A stretch of 40,928 nucleotides of DNA, from positions 1-40,928 of the forward strand of contig NZ_JAQKGV010000021.1 of NCBI RefSeq assembly GCF_028617075.1, read 5' to 3'. Shown one piece after another: positions 40,596 through 40,928 of the stretch. The notes under the pieces are model-generated. The model made no database searches. It had not been told where the DNA came from and was given only the letters and a program-made list of their open reading frames with translations. Position numbers and translations under genes: made by a program. Position 1 is the first letter of the stretch, and each line of letters starts with the position of its first letter. The DNA comes from Rubrobacter calidifluminis. Its GTDB lineage: Bacteria > Actinomycetota > Rubrobacteria > Rubrobacterales > Rubrobacteraceae.

Positions 40596-40928
40596 ACAAA
40601 AAGAGCCGTATCTACGTGGCCGGGCACCGCGGGATGGTCGGCTCGGCCATCGTCCGGAGGTTGCGGGGGGAGGGCTTCGAGGGGATCGTGACCAGAGCCC
40701 GCACCGAGCTCGACCTCACCGATGCCAGGGCGGTGGACGCCTTCTTCGCCGACGAACGCCCCGAATACGTCTTCCTCGCCGCGGCGAAGGTCGGCGGCAT
40801 CCTCGCCAACGCCACCTGCCCGGCCGGGTTCATCCGCGATAACCTCGCGATAGAGCTCAACGTCATCGAAGCCGCCCACCGCCACGGGGTGAAAAAGCTC
40901 CTTTTCCTTGGCAGTTCGTGCATCTACC
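40592..40928 (+). CDS. fcl: GDP-L-fucose synthase, N-terminal part (runs off right edge)
   Basis: About 112 residues are present before the window ends. The cofactor loop [16 protein letters not shown] is typical of GDP-L-fucose synthase, as are [28 protein letters not shown] and the terminal LFLGSSCIY. The enzyme epimerises and reduces the Gmd product to GDP-L-fucose with NADPH. The GTG at 40592 overlaps the gmd stop (GTGA). The catalytic Tyr/Lys are beyond the edge, so completeness cannot be judged. Confidence 0.93.
   Translation, partial: MNKKSRIYVAGHRGMVGSAIVRRLRGEGFEGIVTRARTELDLTDARAVDAFFADERPEYVFLAAAKVGGILANATCPAGFIRDNLAIELNVIEAAHRHGVKKLLFLGSSCIY

Noticed and set aside
1-40928. CRISPR array, tRNA or rRNA gene, insertion sequence or prophage
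   Set aside because: I read for regular direct repeats, tRNA-like folds, transposase motifs and phage proteins and found none; the coding content is dense and of even composition.

Overview
The window comes from a very GC-rich, monoderm-type bacterium, most likely an actinobacterium of the Rubrobacter kind. The support is the heavy use of GTG and TTG starts, NTGA stop/start overlaps, a LytR-CpsA-Psr (LCP) wall-polymer ligase, DUF2267 and DUF2225 proteins, and TATAAT-like boxes placed 6-8 nt before GTG/ATG codons, as in leaderless transcripts. No lipid A or other LPS gene is visible. The genus is an inference from gene content.

Left end (1-1276, minus strand): the N-terminus of a nucleotide-sugar dehydrogenase, preceded by an SDR oxidoreductase. 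A 392-bp divergent gap with an unusual inverted repeat separates these from the main cluster.

Heptose-glycan operon (1669-11799, plus strand): nine genes, each overlapping the next, seven of eight junctions by exactly 4 nt. They encode a NodU-type carbamoyltransferase, a glycosyltransferase-2/GmhB phosphatase fusion, two GT9 (heptosyltransferase-type) enzymes, two GT4-type enzymes, GmhA, a bifunctional HldE and a pyruvyltransferase-like protein. Together they could make an NDP-heptose from sedoheptulose 7-phosphate, transfer it, and decorate the glycan with carbamoyl and perhaps pyruvyl groups. No HldD epimerase is present.

Middle (11796-23461): a minus-strand group of a GT2 and three small proteins; an SDR and a GH31 alpha-xylosidase-like enzyme; a soluble histidine kinase/LuxR regulator pair; a DUF2225 protein; the LCP protein; an unknown two-TM protein; and a PhoD-like phosphatase.

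C1/C2 metabolism (23719-29515): fdhD and a formate dehydrogenase read through an in-frame TGA. The TGA sits at the known selenocysteine position and is followed by a SECIS-like hairpin, so this is one selenoprotein gene and not two fragments. Across a strong bidirectional terminator lie acetyl-CoA synthetase and an acetate permease, whose promoter carries a 21-bp palindrome. OsmC, a cysteine hydrolase and an EamA permease follow, then a divergent phosphodiesterase.

Right end (32998-40928): a minus-strand set of polyprenyl sugar-phosphate transferase, GGDEF cyclase and low-molecular-weight tyrosine phosphatase, divergent from a plus-strand set of phosphotransferase-fold protein, GT4, WecG/TagA-type GT, GDP-mannose 4,6-dehydratase and a truncated GDP-fucose synthase. 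This looks like an exopolysaccharide locus using GDP-fucose. No rRNA, tRNA, CRISPR array, insertion sequence or phage gene was recognised.
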